Shown piece after piece: positions 6,521 through 12,895 of a stretch of 28,704 nucleotides of DNA. This stretch comes from Alistipes sp. CAG:435. Its GTDB lineage: Bacteria; Bacteroidota; Bacteroidia; Bacteroidales; UBA932. The stretch lies in assembly GCA_000433355.1 (NCBI GenBank), contig FR893144.1, positions 1 to 28,704 of the forward strand. Direction: 5' to 3'. A model generated the notes under the pieces. That model was not told the DNA's origin. It worked only from the letters and a program-made list of their open reading frames with translations, and searched no databases. Position numbers and translations under genes: made by a program. How positions within the stretch are numbered: the first letter of the stretch is position 1; each line of letters begins with the position of its first letter.

Positions 6521-8758
6521 CTATTCCCTGAAGCCTTTGGAGGCGCGGAGGAGGTGGCGGAGGGAGCTGGTGAGCTCACGGGTCTCCTGAAGGAGGTTCA
6601 GGTAGAGGTAGGCCACAGCTATGTTCTCCTTGGATGACTGCATCCGCTGCATCTGGGCCTCACGGGCCTTCTCAAGACAATCCTTCAGTTCCTCGGCCTC
6701 GCGGCGAACCTCATCGACCTCATCGTAGGAATCTGTCTGGAGAATCTTCTCGGTGCGTCTCAGGAGGAACAGAACCGTGTCCCTCAATGGGATATATTCC
6801 TTGACCTGCTCTTTGCTCAGCGGCACGAAATTGTTGTCCACGTGCTCCTCGCAAGGGTCGGCGATACGCCTTAGGCAGTATAGGATCTCTTCACAGGAGT
6901 TCCTTCCGAGGTGGAACCAGGTGTTCTTCTCCATCGCGACCTCCGGGTCAATTTTACGGAACCCGATCATCTCCTTACGTCTGCTGTTCTTCAGCTCCTC
7001 CCTCTTGCGTCTCATGGTGCTCTCAGCCTTGTGCAGCATCCCGAGATCCTCCTTGATGAAGCCATCGGTGATCTGGCGGAAGGTTGTGTTGACATATTCA
7101 AGGAAATCAGACTGGCTGTCGGCTATGTGCTTGCTCAGAAGCGTAAGGATTTCGCTCTTGTCGGTGCTGAGCATCATCTGGTTGAAGGTCACGTCTCCGT
7201 TCTCTTCCTCCGCCTTTTTCTTGTAGCGGATGTTGCTGCGGATGAGCAGGAAGATCGCGAGCGCCATCATGATGCAGGCGGCGACGAAGCCTCCGACGTG
7301 CATCAGCATAGCCACGAGGAAGCAGAGAATGAAGGCCGCTCCGGCTGTGATGAACCAGCCTCCGATGACGGAGACGACACCAGTCACTCTATAGACAGCG
7401 CTCTCTCGTCCCCAGGCACGGTCGGCCAGAGAAGAACCCATCGCTACCATGAATGTGACGTAAGTTGTTGAAAGAGGTAGTTTAAGGGATGTTCCGAGGG
7501 CTATCAGCAGACCTGCCACAACCAGATTGACCGTGGCCCTGACCTCATCGAACGCCGCTCCTTCCGGAAGTCTGGCCTCGTCGGTGTTGAAACGCTTCTC
7601 GCACCAGGCCTTGACGTTGTCCGGTACGACATCCTGGAAGAAATTGGCGGTGTTGTTGGAGAATCTGACCAGAACCCGGGCTATCTTCGACGAGCCGAAC
7701 ATCTCGTCACCCTCGCTCTGCCTGGAAAGGTCCACGGAGGTCTTGATCACGTTGTGGGCTTTCTTCGATGTCGCGAGCGAGAACACCATCACCGCGCCTG
7801 CCGCCACAAGGAATATCATCGGACTTTTGGCCGGTCCCTCAAGGGATGACATCATGAAGGTGGAAGGGTCCGAGGCTCCGCTTGAGGCAAAGTCAGTGTA
7901 GGCGGAATATCCCGCCAGAGGCACTCCGATGAAGTTGACGAGGTCGTTGCCGGCGAATGCCATCGCAAGGGCGAAAGTTCCCATCAGTACCAGAATCTTG
8001 AACACATTGACTTTCAAGAAATAGAGAAACTGCATGATGGCTGTTGACGCGAGGAAGCATATTCCCAGAATGGCAAGGGTGTGATTTTGGATATATTCGT
8101 AGATTTCCGGCGTGACGAAAGACATGCTTTTGATGCCTTTGAACAGCATGAAGTAGAAGATGGCTGTCGTGGCGACACCCCCGAATATTCCTATCTTCCA
8201 CTTGAGGTTCTTCTTGTAGGTGAATGTGAAGACAAGACGGGAGATGTACTGCAGGACGATTCCGAAGAAGAACGCTATGGCGACGGAAACGAATATGGCC
8301 ATGATCATGCCGAGCGCCTTCTCCGTGTTCATCAGGTCGCCTACCGTCAGTCCGGTGGTGTCGTTCGCCAGCTTCAGAAGCACGAATGCCGTGGTGCCTC
8401 CAAGCAGCTCAAACACAAGGGAAACCGTGGTCGAGGTCGGCAGTCCGAGGTTGTTGAATATGTCAAGCAGGATCACGTCAGAGATCATCACAGCGAGGAA
8501 GATGAACATCAGCTCCTTCAGGGAGAACATCGCCGGATGGAATACTCCATTCCTTGCGACTTCCATCATTCCGTTGCTCATCGTCGCTCCCATGAACACT
8601 CCGACAGCGGCCACGATGATGATTGTCCTGAACTTGGCCACTTTGGCGCCTATCGCTGAGTTCAGGAAGTTGACAGCGTCGTTGCTGACTCCGACCATCA
8701 GGTCGAACACCGCCAGCACGAACAGGAATACCACAAACACAAGGTAAATCTCACTCAT
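6521..8758 (-). CDS. PiT-family inorganic phosphate transporter with C-terminal PhoU-like domain
   Basis: 745 residues, far longer than the roughly 500 of E. coli PitA. Residues 1-500 carry the multi-spanning PHO4 domain with both family repeats: GVSNDAVNFLNSAIG near the N-terminus and FAGNDLVNFIGVPLAG in the middle. A further late half (LALGTSLKLPLSTTYVTFMVAMGSSLADRAWGRESAVYRVTGV) completes the fold. From about 520 the chain is cytoplasmic, charged and helical (LLSKHIADSQSDFLEYVNTTFRQI to the end), matching the PhoU/DUF47 type often fused to or paired with PiT. It should import phosphate by ion symport, with the tail regulating flux. The start at 8758 has a GAGAGGAAAG purine run ahead of it, an unusually good ribosome site for this phylum. 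Upstream lie a promoter box and an 11-bp-period GTTAC array. Confidence 0.93.
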   Translation of the reverse strand: MSEIYLVFVVFLFVLAVFDLMVGVSNDAVNFLNSAIGAKVAKFRTIIIVAAVGVFMGATMSNGMMEVARNGVFHPAMFSLKELMFIFLAVMISDVILLDIFNNLGLPTSTTVSLVFELLGGTTAFVLLKLANDTTGLTVGDLMNTEKALGMIMAIFVSVAIAFFFGIVLQYISRLVFTFTYKKNLKWKIGIFGGVATTAIFYFMLFKGIKSMSFVTPEIYEYIQNHTLAILGICFLASTAIMQFLYFLKVNVFKILVLMGTFALAMAFAGNDLVNFIGVPLAGYSAYTDFASSGASDPSTFMMSSLEGPAKSPMIFLVAAGAVMVFSLATSKKAHNVIKTSVDLSRQSEGDEMFGSSKIARVLVRFSNNTANFFQDVVPDNVKAWCEKRFNTDEARLPEGAAFDEVRATVNLVVAGLLIALGTSLKLPLSTTYVTFMVAMGSSLADRAWGRESAVYRVTGVVSVIGGWFITAGAAFILCFLVAMLMHVGGFVAACIMMALAIFLLIRSNIRYKKKAEEENGDVTFNQMMLSTDKSEILTLLSKHIADSQSDFLEYVNTTFRQITDGFIKEDLGMLHKAESTMRRKREELKNSRRKEMIGFRKIDPEVAMEKNTWFHLGRNSCEEILYCLRRIADPCEEHVDNNFVPLSKEQVKEYIPLRDTVLFLLRRTEKILQTDSYDEVDEVRREAEELKDCLEKAREAQMQRMQSSKENIAVAYLYLNLLQETRELTSSLRHLLRASKGFRE

Positions 8759-8783
8759 AAATCTTTCCTCTCTATTACGAACG

Positions 8784-8791
8784 CAAAATTC
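8784..8791 (-). promoter_or_regulatory. Probable -7 element of the phosphate transporter gene
   Basis: Minus-strand GAATTTTG matches TAnnTTTG at all but the first base. A start near 8777 would leave a leader of about 19 nt containing the GAGAGGAAAG ribosome site. No TTTG is seen at the -33 position; the GTTAC array lies there instead, as expected for an activator-dependent promoter. Confidence 0.45.
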
Positions 8792-8800
8792 ACCATAAAA

Positions 8801-8840
8801 TGTTACCGGACGATTGCAGCCGTGTTACATTTCGGTTACA
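8801..8840 (-). promoter_or_regulatory. Pho-box-like direct repeats upstream of the phosphate transporter
   Basis: On the plus strand GTTAC occurs at 8802-8806, 8824-8828 and 8835-8839, with a degenerate ATTGC at 8813-8817. All four share a strict 11-bp period. Read toward the transporter these are GTAAC repeats, with TGTAACC and TGTAACA separated by 4 nt. OmpR/PhoB-family regulators bind 7-nt direct repeats with 4-nt spacers (11-bp period), and the B. subtilis PhoP box is a TTAACA-like repeat with 5-nt spacing. The array covers about -30 to -65 from the predicted start, where such activators act. Confidence 0.55.
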
Positions 8841-8890
8841 ATCTATTGTTTGTATTGGTGGAGCTTCGGCAAGCCCAAAGCATAGCCACT

Positions 8891-8962
8891 TGACAGCGGA
8901 AAAATCAAATGGCGGATTTTGGTAACGTGCAAAACCCGCCATTTGCCTTTTTTCCGCTGTCA
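8891..8962. ncRNA. 72-nt nested hairpin, possible small RNA or bidirectional terminator
   Basis: Outer stem: 14 perfect bp (TGACAGCGGAAAAA at 8891-8904 with 8949-8962). Inner stem: 10 bp (CAAATGGCGG at 8906-8915 with 8936-8945) plus TTTTG/CAAAA (8917-8921 with 8930-8934) and an 8-nt loop. About 29 bp pair in total. The inner stem is followed by CCTTTTTT on the plus strand and by ATTTTT on the minus strand, so it resembles a terminator in both directions. Yet the gpmA transcript already has its own terminator at 9051-9082 and no plus-strand gene ends here. Role unassigned. Confidence 0.5.
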
Positions 8963-9050
8963 TCAAGCACGGTAGAGGCCGGCTTATGATTGTGTGTGCC
9001 CCTGTATGGGTATAATGTTCCAACCCTTGAACCGAAGTGACTACACAACA

Positions 9051-9082
9051 TAAAAATCCCTCTGAAAGATTTCCAGAGGGAT
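9051..9082 (-). terminator. Intrinsic terminator of the gpmA transcript
   Basis: A 9-bp stem (ATCCCTCTG at 9056-9064 with CAGAGGGAT at 9074-9082) with a 9-nt loop is followed on the minus strand by TTTTTATG. It lies 23 nt after the gpmA stop codon. Confidence 0.85.
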
Positions 9083-9104
9083 AGCAAATGGATGTGTCGG
9101 AAAA

Positions 9105-9851
9105 TTATTTAGCCTTACCCTGCTTGGCCACAGCCTCCTGCTTGCGCTTGAGCTCCTCAGGATCAGCGAGATAGTAATCCTTCACGAGATTGAGGTCGTC
9201 ATCGAACTCGAACACGTAAGGAGTCGCTGTCGGGATGTTCAGGCCGACGATGTCAGCGTCTGAGATTCCCTTGAGGTGCTTTACGACACCACGGAGGCTG
9301 TTGCCGTGAGCCACAACCACGATGTTGTCGTGCTGCTTGAGGGCAGGGAAGATCTCGCACTCCCAGTAAGGCATAACACGCTCGATGCAGTTCTTAAGAG
9401 CTTCTGTGCGAGGAATGTACTGGTCTGGAACGAGAGCGTAGCGAGGATCCTTGGTAGCGCTGTTAGGATCGTCCTCAGGAAGGTTGTGAGGAGCCACGTC
9501 GAAGCTGCGGCGCCAGATGAGCACCTGCTCGTCACCGTACTTCTGGGCGGTCTCGGCCTTGTTCAGACCCTGAAGCATTCCGTAATGCTTCTCGTTGAGC
9601 CTCCAGGTCTTCTTTACAGGGATCCAGTCGAGATCCATAGCGTCGAGGACGTTGTTGAGGGTCTTGATGGCTCTCTTAAGATAAGAGGTGTAGGCCACTT
9701 CGAAGGTGATTCCGGCCTCTTTGAGGGCCTTTCCGGCGTCGAGGGCTTCCTGAACGCCCTTCTCGCTGAGGTCAACGTTGGTCCATCCTGTGAACCTGTT
9801 CTCCTTGTTCCACTGGCTTTCGCCGTGACGGATAAGTACTATTCTTTTCAT
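9105..9851 (-). CDS. gpmA: 2,3-bisphosphoglycerate-dependent phosphoglycerate mutase
   Basis: 248 residues, the usual length of bacterial dPGM. The enzyme interconverts 3- and 2-phosphoglycerate in glycolysis and gluconeogenesis through a phosphohistidine. The sequence shows LIRHGESQWN (Arg8, His9 nucleophile, Gly10), FTGWTNVDLSEKG, WRLNEKHYGMLQGLNK with the acid/base Glu, and VVAHGNSLRG with the second catalytic His. The C-terminus has the extended GIP-like tail typical of dPGM. It is the last gene of the minus-strand run behind the antiporter, but a consensus promoter inside the antiporter's end (9916-9946) should give it independent transcription. The 58-nt leader carries a strong palindrome (9881-9913). 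Confidence 0.97.
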   Translation of the reverse strand: MKRIVLIRHGESQWNKENRFTGWTNVDLSEKGVQEALDAGKALKEAGITFEVAYTSYLKRAIKTLNNVLDAMDLDWIPVKKTWRLNEKHYGMLQGLNKAETAQKYGDEQVLIWRRSFDVAPHNLPEDDPNSATKDPRYALVPDQYIPRTEALKNCIERVMPYWECEIFPALKQHDNIVVVAHGNSLRGVVKHLKGISDADIVGLNIPTATPYVFEFDDDLNLVKDYYLADPEELKRKQEAVAKQGKAK

Positions 9852-9880
9852 ATTCCTAAAAATTTTGGTTTATTCCAATT

Positions 9881-9913
9881 GCCCGGTCACTGAGCATGTC
9901 GAAGTGACCGGGC
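9881..9913. repeat. Palindrome in the gpmA leader (GTCACTGAGCATGTCGAAGTGAC type)
   Basis: An 11-bp perfect stem (GCCCGGTCACT at 9881-9891 with AGTGACCGGGC at 9903-9913) encloses GAGCATGTCGA. No T run follows on either strand, so it is not a normal terminator. The core TTCGACATGCTCAGTGACC resembles a short palindrome that, to my knowledge, recurs in intergenic regions of diverse bacteria. If transcription starts near 9910 it would sit at the very 5' end of the gpmA mRNA. Confidence 0.6.
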
Positions 9914-9915
9914 TG

Positions 9916-9946
9916 CAAATTTACATCATTATTCCGATTCGTCAAA
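9916..9946 (-). promoter_or_regulatory. Consensus promoter for gpmA
   Basis: Minus-strand TTTG (9943-9946) and TAAATTTG (9916-9923) are 19 nt apart, a perfect Bacteroidota promoter. The -33 box lies inside the last codons of the antiporter gene. The predicted start is near 9910. Confidence 0.75.
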
Positions 9947-11419
9947 TTGGTTGCCCATAATCATAAGCAGCTTGTCGCCGACCTTGAGCTTGACTGATCC
10001 GTCAGGAACAATCAACTCACCGTCCCTCTTTATCATCACAACACGGGTCCCCTCCGGTAATGCGACTTCCTTAAGTGTGTCACCGGCAGGGGGATCCGTC
10101 TCCGTCAGCCTGTGGTCCATCAGCTTGCCGGCCTCCTCCGGGATCTCGATTCCGAATGTCTCCGGAGCCTTCTCCTGAGGCAGGGCAAGGTTCAGCTTGC
10201 GCGCCACCGCAGGAATGCTCATGCCTTGGATCAGCATGGAAACCATCGTGATGAAGAATACGATGTTGAAGATCTGTCCGGAGCCCGGAATGTCAGCCAC
10301 GACAGTGAATATGGCGAAGATGATCGGAGTGGCTCCTTTCAGACCTACCCAGGAGATGAACACCCTTGCCCTGAACGAGAGCTTCCTGAAAGACAGGAGC
10401 GAGATGAACACCGCCAACGGACGGCCTATAAAAGTGAGGAATATTCCGATGAGAAGTGCCACGGGAGCCACGGACAGCATCTCCTTAGGGTTCACGAGAA
10501 GCCCAAGCGTGAGGAACATTCCCATCTGCATCAGCCAGGTGACCGTGTCGCTGAACCTGAAGACCTCTCTCTTGTGGGCCATCGGCTTGTTGCCTATGAT
10601 CACACCGGCGAGGTAGATGGCGAGGAATCCGTTGCCGTTGACGAGTCCGGTGATCGAGTAGATGAAGAACCCGATGCTCAGCACGAGGATGGCATAGAGT
10701 GAGGCTCCGTTCAGTTTCAGTTTCCCGAGAGCCCAAGAGAAAGCCCTGCCGAGACCCACACCCATAATAGCTCCGATTCCAAGCTGCATCGTGAATGTCA
10801 GCAAGGCGTTGCCGATCATCCGTGGGTAGTCGATGTCGATTCCGGAGGCCGGCTCGAAAAGCTGCTGGGCGCATTGGATCAGCACGATGGTGATGACGTA
10901 GGCCATCGGGTCGTTGGAACCGGACTCCAGCTCAAGGACCGGCTGGAGGTTCTCCTTCAGCTTCATCTTTGCGTTCCTCAGGATGTTGAACACTGACGCT
11001 GAGTCGGTTGACGACATCACGGCCGCAAGCAGAAAGCACATCACGGTGGACATTCCCTCGGAGAGGTGTCCCACCCTTGTCAACAGATAAATGAATCCGC
11101 CCGTGAACAAGGCCGTCAGGAACACCCCGACGGTGGACAGCACGATTCCTTCTTTTAGTACGGGTTTTATCGTGTCGAACTTCGTCTCAAGACCGCCGCA
11201 GTATAGGATTACACATAGCGCTATGGTACCGATGAACTGTGCGATGTGGAAATTGTCGAACGCGAGTCCTAATCCATCGACACCGAACGCCATTCCGACG
11301 ACGATGAACAGGAGCAGGACCGGGATTCCGAACTTGAAACCGGCCCGGCTGATGAGTATCGCCGTGAAAATCAGGATGGATCCGATGAGGAGTATATTCT
11401 CAGGGGAAAACTGTATCAT
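9929..11419 (-). CDS. K+/H+ antiporter, NhaP2/CvrA type
   Basis: 496 residues; a CPA1-family antiporter. About twelve hydrophobic segments fill residues 5-400, with the conserved MSSTDSASVFNIL (136-147) and LESGSNDPMA (164-173) motifs characteristic of NhaP2-like proteins and carrying the ion-binding Asp residues. Residues about 430-496 form a TrkA_C/RCK_C regulatory domain (LPEGTRVVMIKRDGELIVPDG, KVGDKLLMIMG). The protein exchanges K+ or Na+ for H+ at the inner membrane; ion preference is not readable from sequence. E. coli CvrA is longer (about 578), lacking here only extra C-terminal sequence. The start codon overlaps the stop of nth by 4 nt (ATGA), showing translational coupling. Confidence 0.9.
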   Translation of the reverse strand: MIQFSPENILLIGSILIFTAILISRAGFKFGIPVLLLFIVVGMAFGVDGLGLAFDNFHIAQFIGTIALCVILYCGGLETKFDTIKPVLKEGIVLSTVGVFLTALFTGGFIYLLTRVGHLSEGMSTVMCFLLAAVMSSTDSASVFNILRNAKMKLKENLQPVLELESGSNDPMAYVITIVLIQCAQQLFEPASGIDIDYPRMIGNALLTFTMQLGIGAIMGVGLGRAFSWALGKLKLNGASLYAILVLSIGFFIYSITGLVNGNGFLAIYLAGVIIGNKPMAHKREVFRFSDTVTWLMQMGMFLTLGLLVNPKEMLSVAPVALLIGIFLTFIGRPLAVFISLLSFRKLSFRARVFISWVGLKGATPIIFAIFTVVADIPGSGQIFNIVFFITMVSMLIQGMSIPAVARKLNLALPQEKAPETFGIEIPEEAGKLMDHRLTETDPPAGDTLKEVALPEGTRVVMIKRDGELIVPDGSVKLKVGDKLLMIMGNQFDESE

Positions 11420-12060
11420 AATATTCTGTGTTTCTGTTCATAGTCGCGGCACCAGTCCCGCAGCGGGCAATCGTCGCATTTCGGGTTTCGGGCCGTGCAC
11501 GTGTACCGTCCATGGAGGATCAGCCAATGATGTGCCCTTGCCCTCAGTTCCGCCGGGATGTACGACTCCAGTTCCTTCTCGACAGCCTCGACTGTCTTTC
11601 CGTCCGACAGTCCCATCCTGTGGGATACACGGAAAACGTGCGTGTCAACAGCGATGACCGGTTTGTCATAGATCACGGAGGCAAGCACGTTGGCCGTCTT
11701 GCGTCCGACTCCCGGGAGTGTCATAAGCTGGTCTATGTCCGACGGGACTTCGCCGGCATATTCCCGCAACAATTTTTGAGCCATTCCGATGAGGTGCGCG
11801 GCCTTGCTGTTGGGGTAGGAGATGCTTTTTATAACCGCCAGCACGTCCTCGAACGACGCGGAGGCCAGATCCTCGGGCTTCGGAAACCTTCTGAACAGTT
11901 CCGGTGCGACCATATTCACCCTTTTGTCCGTGCATTGCGCGCTTAAAATCACCGCCACAAGCAGCTGGAAAGGGGATTCGTAGTGCAGTTCGGTCCTGAC
12001 TTCCGGTTGGTTGGCCTGGAACCAGGAAAGTATGTGATGGTATCTGTCTTTTTTCAGCAT
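11416..12060 (-). CDS. nth: Endonuclease III (DNA glycosylase/AP lyase)
   Basis: 214 residues, the standard Nth length. It removes oxidised pyrimidines and cleaves the abasic site in base excision repair. The helix-hairpin-helix LPGVGRKTANV carries the catalytic Lys121; VDTHVFRVS carries Asp139. The C-terminus holds the [4Fe-4S] ligands Cys188, Cys195, Cys198 and Cys204 in the classical C-X6-C-X2-C-X5-C spacing. It begins 4 nt after the ftsE stop and overlaps the antiporter start, so it is the middle gene of a compact minus-strand operon. Confidence 0.97.
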   Translation of the reverse strand: MLKKDRYHHILSWFQANQPEVRTELHYESPFQLLVAVILSAQCTDKRVNMVAPELFRRFPKPEDLASASFEDVLAVIKSISYPNSKAAHLIGMAQKLLREYAGEVPSDIDQLMTLPGVGRKTANVLASVIYDKPVIAVDTHVFRVSHRMGLSDGKTVEAVEKELESYIPAELRARAHHWLILHGRYTCTARNPKCDDCPLRDWCRDYEQKHRIL

Positions 12061-12064
12061 AGGT

Positions 12065-12799
12065 CTAAATGGTCAGAGCCAGATCAATAACCTCGTCGTT
12101 AAGGTTCTCCTTGCACCTCTCGTCCTTGCAGACGAAGACCCTGCCGGGATATTTCTCGAAGATGGTCCTGTTGTGGGTCACCATCACGATGGCCGTGCCG
12201 TCCTCCTTGTTGATTCCGGTCAGCAGGCGCAGGATTCCGTCGGCGGTCTCGTTGTCAAGGTTGCCGGTCGGCTCGTCGGCGATGATGAGCCTTTGCCTGT
12301 TCAGCAGGGAACGGGCTATGGCGATGCGCTGCTGCTCGCCTCCGGAGAGCTGGTGTGGCATCTTGTGCGCCTTGTTCTCCATCCCGACATCGGCCAGGAC
12401 CTCGACGATCCGTTTGTCGATCTCGTTCCGGTCCTTCCATCCGGTGGCCTTCAATACAAACTCCAGATTGCTCTCGACCGTCCTGTCCATCAGCAGCTGG
12501 AAATCCTGGAACACGACTCCGATCCTGCGGCGGAGATAAGGAATATCCTTGTCTCTCAAGCCGTTGAGCTTGAAACCGCAGACCTCTCCGGAGCCCTTCT
12601 CAAGAGGGTTCTCGCCGATCATCGTGCGGATGATCGAAGTCTTGCCGGTTCCGACCTTGCCGACGATGTAGATAAAGTCTCCCGGAAATATGTCCATATC
12701 AAGCCCGTAGATCACGGTACTTTCTCCGTTCACGATGTCCGCGTCCTTGAATGAGACCAGCGGCTCGCTTTTTGATGCTGATAGCGCGTTCACTTCCAT
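12065..12799 (-). CDS. ftsE: Cell-division ABC transporter ATP-binding protein FtsE
   Basis: 244 residues. Walker A GKVGTGKTS (47-55), Q-loop VVFQDFQLLMDRTVESNLEFVLKATGW beginning with Gln98, signature LSGGEQQ (151-157), Walker B LIIADEPTGNLD (171-182), and H-loop His209. The Q-loop region wording is diagnostic for FtsE within the MacB/LolD/FtsE group. FtsE with FtsX transmits a signal across the inner membrane to peptidoglycan hydrolases at the septum. No ftsX is in the window, which is a separation I would expect in this phylum. The N-terminus has about 12 residues before the usual SFKDAD start. A TATATTTG promoter box ends 8 nt before the ATG, implying a near-leaderless mRNA. Confidence 0.88.
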   Translation of the reverse strand: MEVNALSASKSEPLVSFKDADIVNGESTVIYGLDMDIFPGDFIYIVGKVGTGKTSIIRTMIGENPLEKGSGEVCGFKLNGLRDKDIPYLRRRIGVVFQDFQLLMDRTVESNLEFVLKATGWKDRNEIDKRIVEVLADVGMENKAHKMPHQLSGGEQQRIAIARSLLNRQRLIIADEPTGNLDNETADGILRLLTGINKEDGTAIVMVTHNRTIFEKYPGRVFVCKDERCKENLNDEVIDLALTI

Positions 12800-12806
12800 A
12801 GTAACG

Positions 12807-12814
12807 CAAATATA
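12807..12814 (-). promoter_or_regulatory. -7 element of the ftsE-nth-antiporter operon
   Basis: Minus-strand TATATTTG is a perfect TAnnTTTG box. It lies so close to the ftsE ATG (12799) that the transcript would begin only about 3-4 nt before it. No TTTG is visible at -33 (the region reads TTTC). Confidence 0.5.
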
Positions 12815-12870
12815 CTTTATTTTTCGGGTATATTTAGGAAATATGTATGTTATTTTTCATTTTCCTTAAG

Positions 12871-12878
12871 TAAATTTG
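12871..12878 (+). promoter_or_regulatory. -7 element of the TPR/beta-barrel operon
   Basis: TAAATTTG is a perfect TAnnTTTG box 17 nt before the ATG at 12896, giving a leader of about 12 nt. No clear TTTG is found 19-23 nt upstream. It is divergent from the ftsE promoter, with about 56 nt of AT-rich DNA between the two boxes. Confidence 0.5.
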
Positions 12879-12895
12879 TAGAATATTTTTCGCTG

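Larger units (their letters stand above)
8759..9104. other. 346-nt intergenic region between the phosphate transporter and gpmA
   Basis: No protein gene is credible here. From left to right it holds the transporter leader and -7 box, the GTTAC array (8801-8840), an unassigned stretch (8841-8890) with a small GCTTCGGCAAGC hairpin at about 8863-8874, a 72-nt hairpin (8891-8962), about 88 nt with nothing recognised, and the gpmA terminator (9051-9082). Confidence 0.7.

Noticed and set aside
8790..9087. Overlapping minus-strand open frames of 60-77 codons between the transporter and gpmA
   Set aside because: They run through the GTTAC array, the large hairpin and the gpmA terminator, and their peptides look random.
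9881..9913. Standard terminator for the antiporter gene
   Set aside because: The stem is strong but no T run follows on either strand, and a promoter for gpmA lies just upstream of it.
10112..10702. Long plus-strand open frames inside the antiporter, transporter, gpmA and ftsE genes
   Set aside because: They are antisense to clearly homologous proteins, are extremely rich in His/Glu/Arg or Ser/Arg, and lack start signals; typical of GC-biased antisense frames.
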